From: an uncultured Pseudomonadota bacterium | Lineage (GTDB): Bacteria; Lernaellota; Lernaellaia; Lernaellales; Lernaellaceae | NCBI GenBank assembly: GCA_937967875.1 | Contig: CALBTQ010000408.1 | Coordinates: 1 to 5,178 of the forward strand | DNA: 5,178 nucleotides | Direction: 5' to 3' | Shown: positions 4,616 through 5,178 of the stretch, one piece after another | Numbering within the stretch: position 1 is the stretch's first letter | Layout of the letters: the number at the start of each line of letters is the position of its first letter | Translations under genes and position numbers: made by a program | Notes under the pieces: model-generated | The model's input: only the letters and a program-made list of their open reading frames with translations | Databases searched by the model: none | Told to the model about the DNA's origin: nothing

Positions 4616-5134
4616 ATGAGCGAAAAACAAACGATCAACGCTTTCGTCGCCGGAGCGACCGGGTACGTCGGGCAGGCGGTGGTGCGCCGGTTGCGCGAGT
4701 TGGACATCCCGACCGTGGCGCACGTGCGGCCCGATTCCGCGCGGCTGACGCACTGGCGCGACATCTTCGGCGCGTTGGGCGCACAGGTCGACACCACGCC
4801 CTGGGGCACGGCCGAGATGGGCTCGATGTTCGCCTCGCTGCGGCCGAGCGTGATTTTCATTCTCCTGGGCACCACGCGCAAAAGGATGATGCAGACGGGC
4901 ATCAAGAAGGAAGACACCGATTACATGGCCGTCGATTACGGCCTGACCAAGATGGTGGTCGATGCCGCGCACCGGGCGGGCATCACGCCGCGGCTGGTGT
5001 ACCTGTCGGCGATCGGCGCGAGCCCCCGCTCCCGCACCGCCTACGGCAAGGCGCGGTACCTGGCCGAGCGTGCGGTGATCGAAGCGGGCATGCCCTACAC
5101 GATCGCGCAACCGTCGTTCATCACCGGCAAGGAC
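4616..5134 (+). CDS. Atypical SDR / NAD(P)-binding Rossmann protein, 3' end missing
   Basis: The first 173 codons of an NAD(P)-binding protein of the atypical (extended-like) short-chain dehydrogenase group, of the NmrA/NAD(P)H-binding type. Residues 7-20 form the first beta strand and glycine turn with G13-A-T-G16-Y-V-G19, the nucleotide-binding GxxGxxG. RPD (38-40) follows strand 2, where NADP-binding relatives place a phosphate-contacting residue. LVYLSAIGA (127-135) is strand 5 with S131. TAYGKARYLAERAVIEAG (141-158) is the active-site helix with Y143; the classical YxxxK lysine position holds R147, with a lysine at 145, common in atypical members. MPYTIAQPSFITG (159-171) matches the usual ending of the nucleotide domain. 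The substrate and C-terminal domain are unknown. ATG 4616 is chosen because CGGAG lies 7 bases upstream and the Rossmann strand begins right after. The frame runs on without a stop into adapter at 5135, so no true stop is seen. Confidence 0.88.
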
Positions 5135-5178
5135 AGATCGGAAGAGCGTCGTGTAGGGAAAGAGTGTAGATCTCGGTG
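5135..5178 (-). other. Illumina P5/Read-1 adapter, reverse complement (artefact)
   Basis: These 44 bases are the exact reverse complement of bases 1-44, that is the same P5/Read-1 adapter pointing inward from the right end and truncated at the same base. Genuine sequence stops at 5134. The adapter keeps the SDR frame open and would add 14 false residues. Confidence 0.98.

Noticed and set aside
45..5134. CRISPR array, tRNA, rRNA, insertion sequence or defence genes
   Set aside because: No regularly spaced repeats, no cloverleaf or rRNA-like segments, and no transposase, nuclease or helicase motifs in any plausible frame.
1..5178. 44-bp perfect terminal inverted repeats resembling a transposon or linear element
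   Set aside because: The repeats are Illumina adapter sequence, not DNA of the organism.

Overview
The window is a 5,178-base fragment whose two ends are not biological. Bases 1-44 and 5135-5178 are the same Illumina P5/Read-1 adapter in opposite orientations, so the genuine DNA is about 45-5134. The coding DNA is GC-rich and the intergenic DNA is visibly AT-richer. An outer-membrane-type lipoprotein carrying a periplasmic murein endopeptidase domain implies a Gram-negative bacterium. The dense layout and mixed gene content would fit a deltaproteobacterial/Myxococcota-like or other uncultured environmental lineage, but the sequence alone does not settle the phylum.

Layout, left to right. An AT-rich leader (45-297) with a plausible sigma70-type promoter precedes a plus-strand gene (298-1791). 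It encodes a lipoprotein with a very acidic linker, a MepA-like (M74/LAS) murein endopeptidase domain and two LysM peptidoglycan-binding domains. Converging on it, with only 12 bases between stops, is a minus-strand pair: a diacylglycerol kinase-family lipid kinase (2278-3333) followed 18 bases later by a DUF3783 protein (1804-2259). Upstream of the kinase on the same strand lies rhaD (3453-4277), rhamnulose-1-phosphate aldolase, with the same length as E. coli RhaD (274 aa) and all zinc/catalytic residues visible. A 338-base divergent intergenic region, rich in inverted repeats and holding a near-consensus promoter, separates rhaD from a plus-strand atypical SDR / NAD(P)-binding Rossmann protein. 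That last gene is cut off by the adapter at 5135.

How the genes relate: the kinase and DUF3783 gene look co-transcribed, and rhaD may be the upstream gene of the same transcript, although 119 bases with small hairpins lie between. No rhamnose partner gene (rhaA, rhaB, transporter or regulator) is in view. The endopeptidase is a separate cell-wall unit.

Most notable points: (1) the kinase seems to start at a rare ATT codon placed 5 bases after a perfect AGGAGGT, with a GC hairpin immediately before that Shine-Dalgarno; (2) the divergent intergenic region has two hairpins whose arms can also pair with each other; (3) the DUF3783 protein looks like an internal duplication; (4) the adapter-terminated ends create a false C-terminus on the SDR gene. 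I see no defence system, CRISPR array, transposon, tRNA or rRNA.
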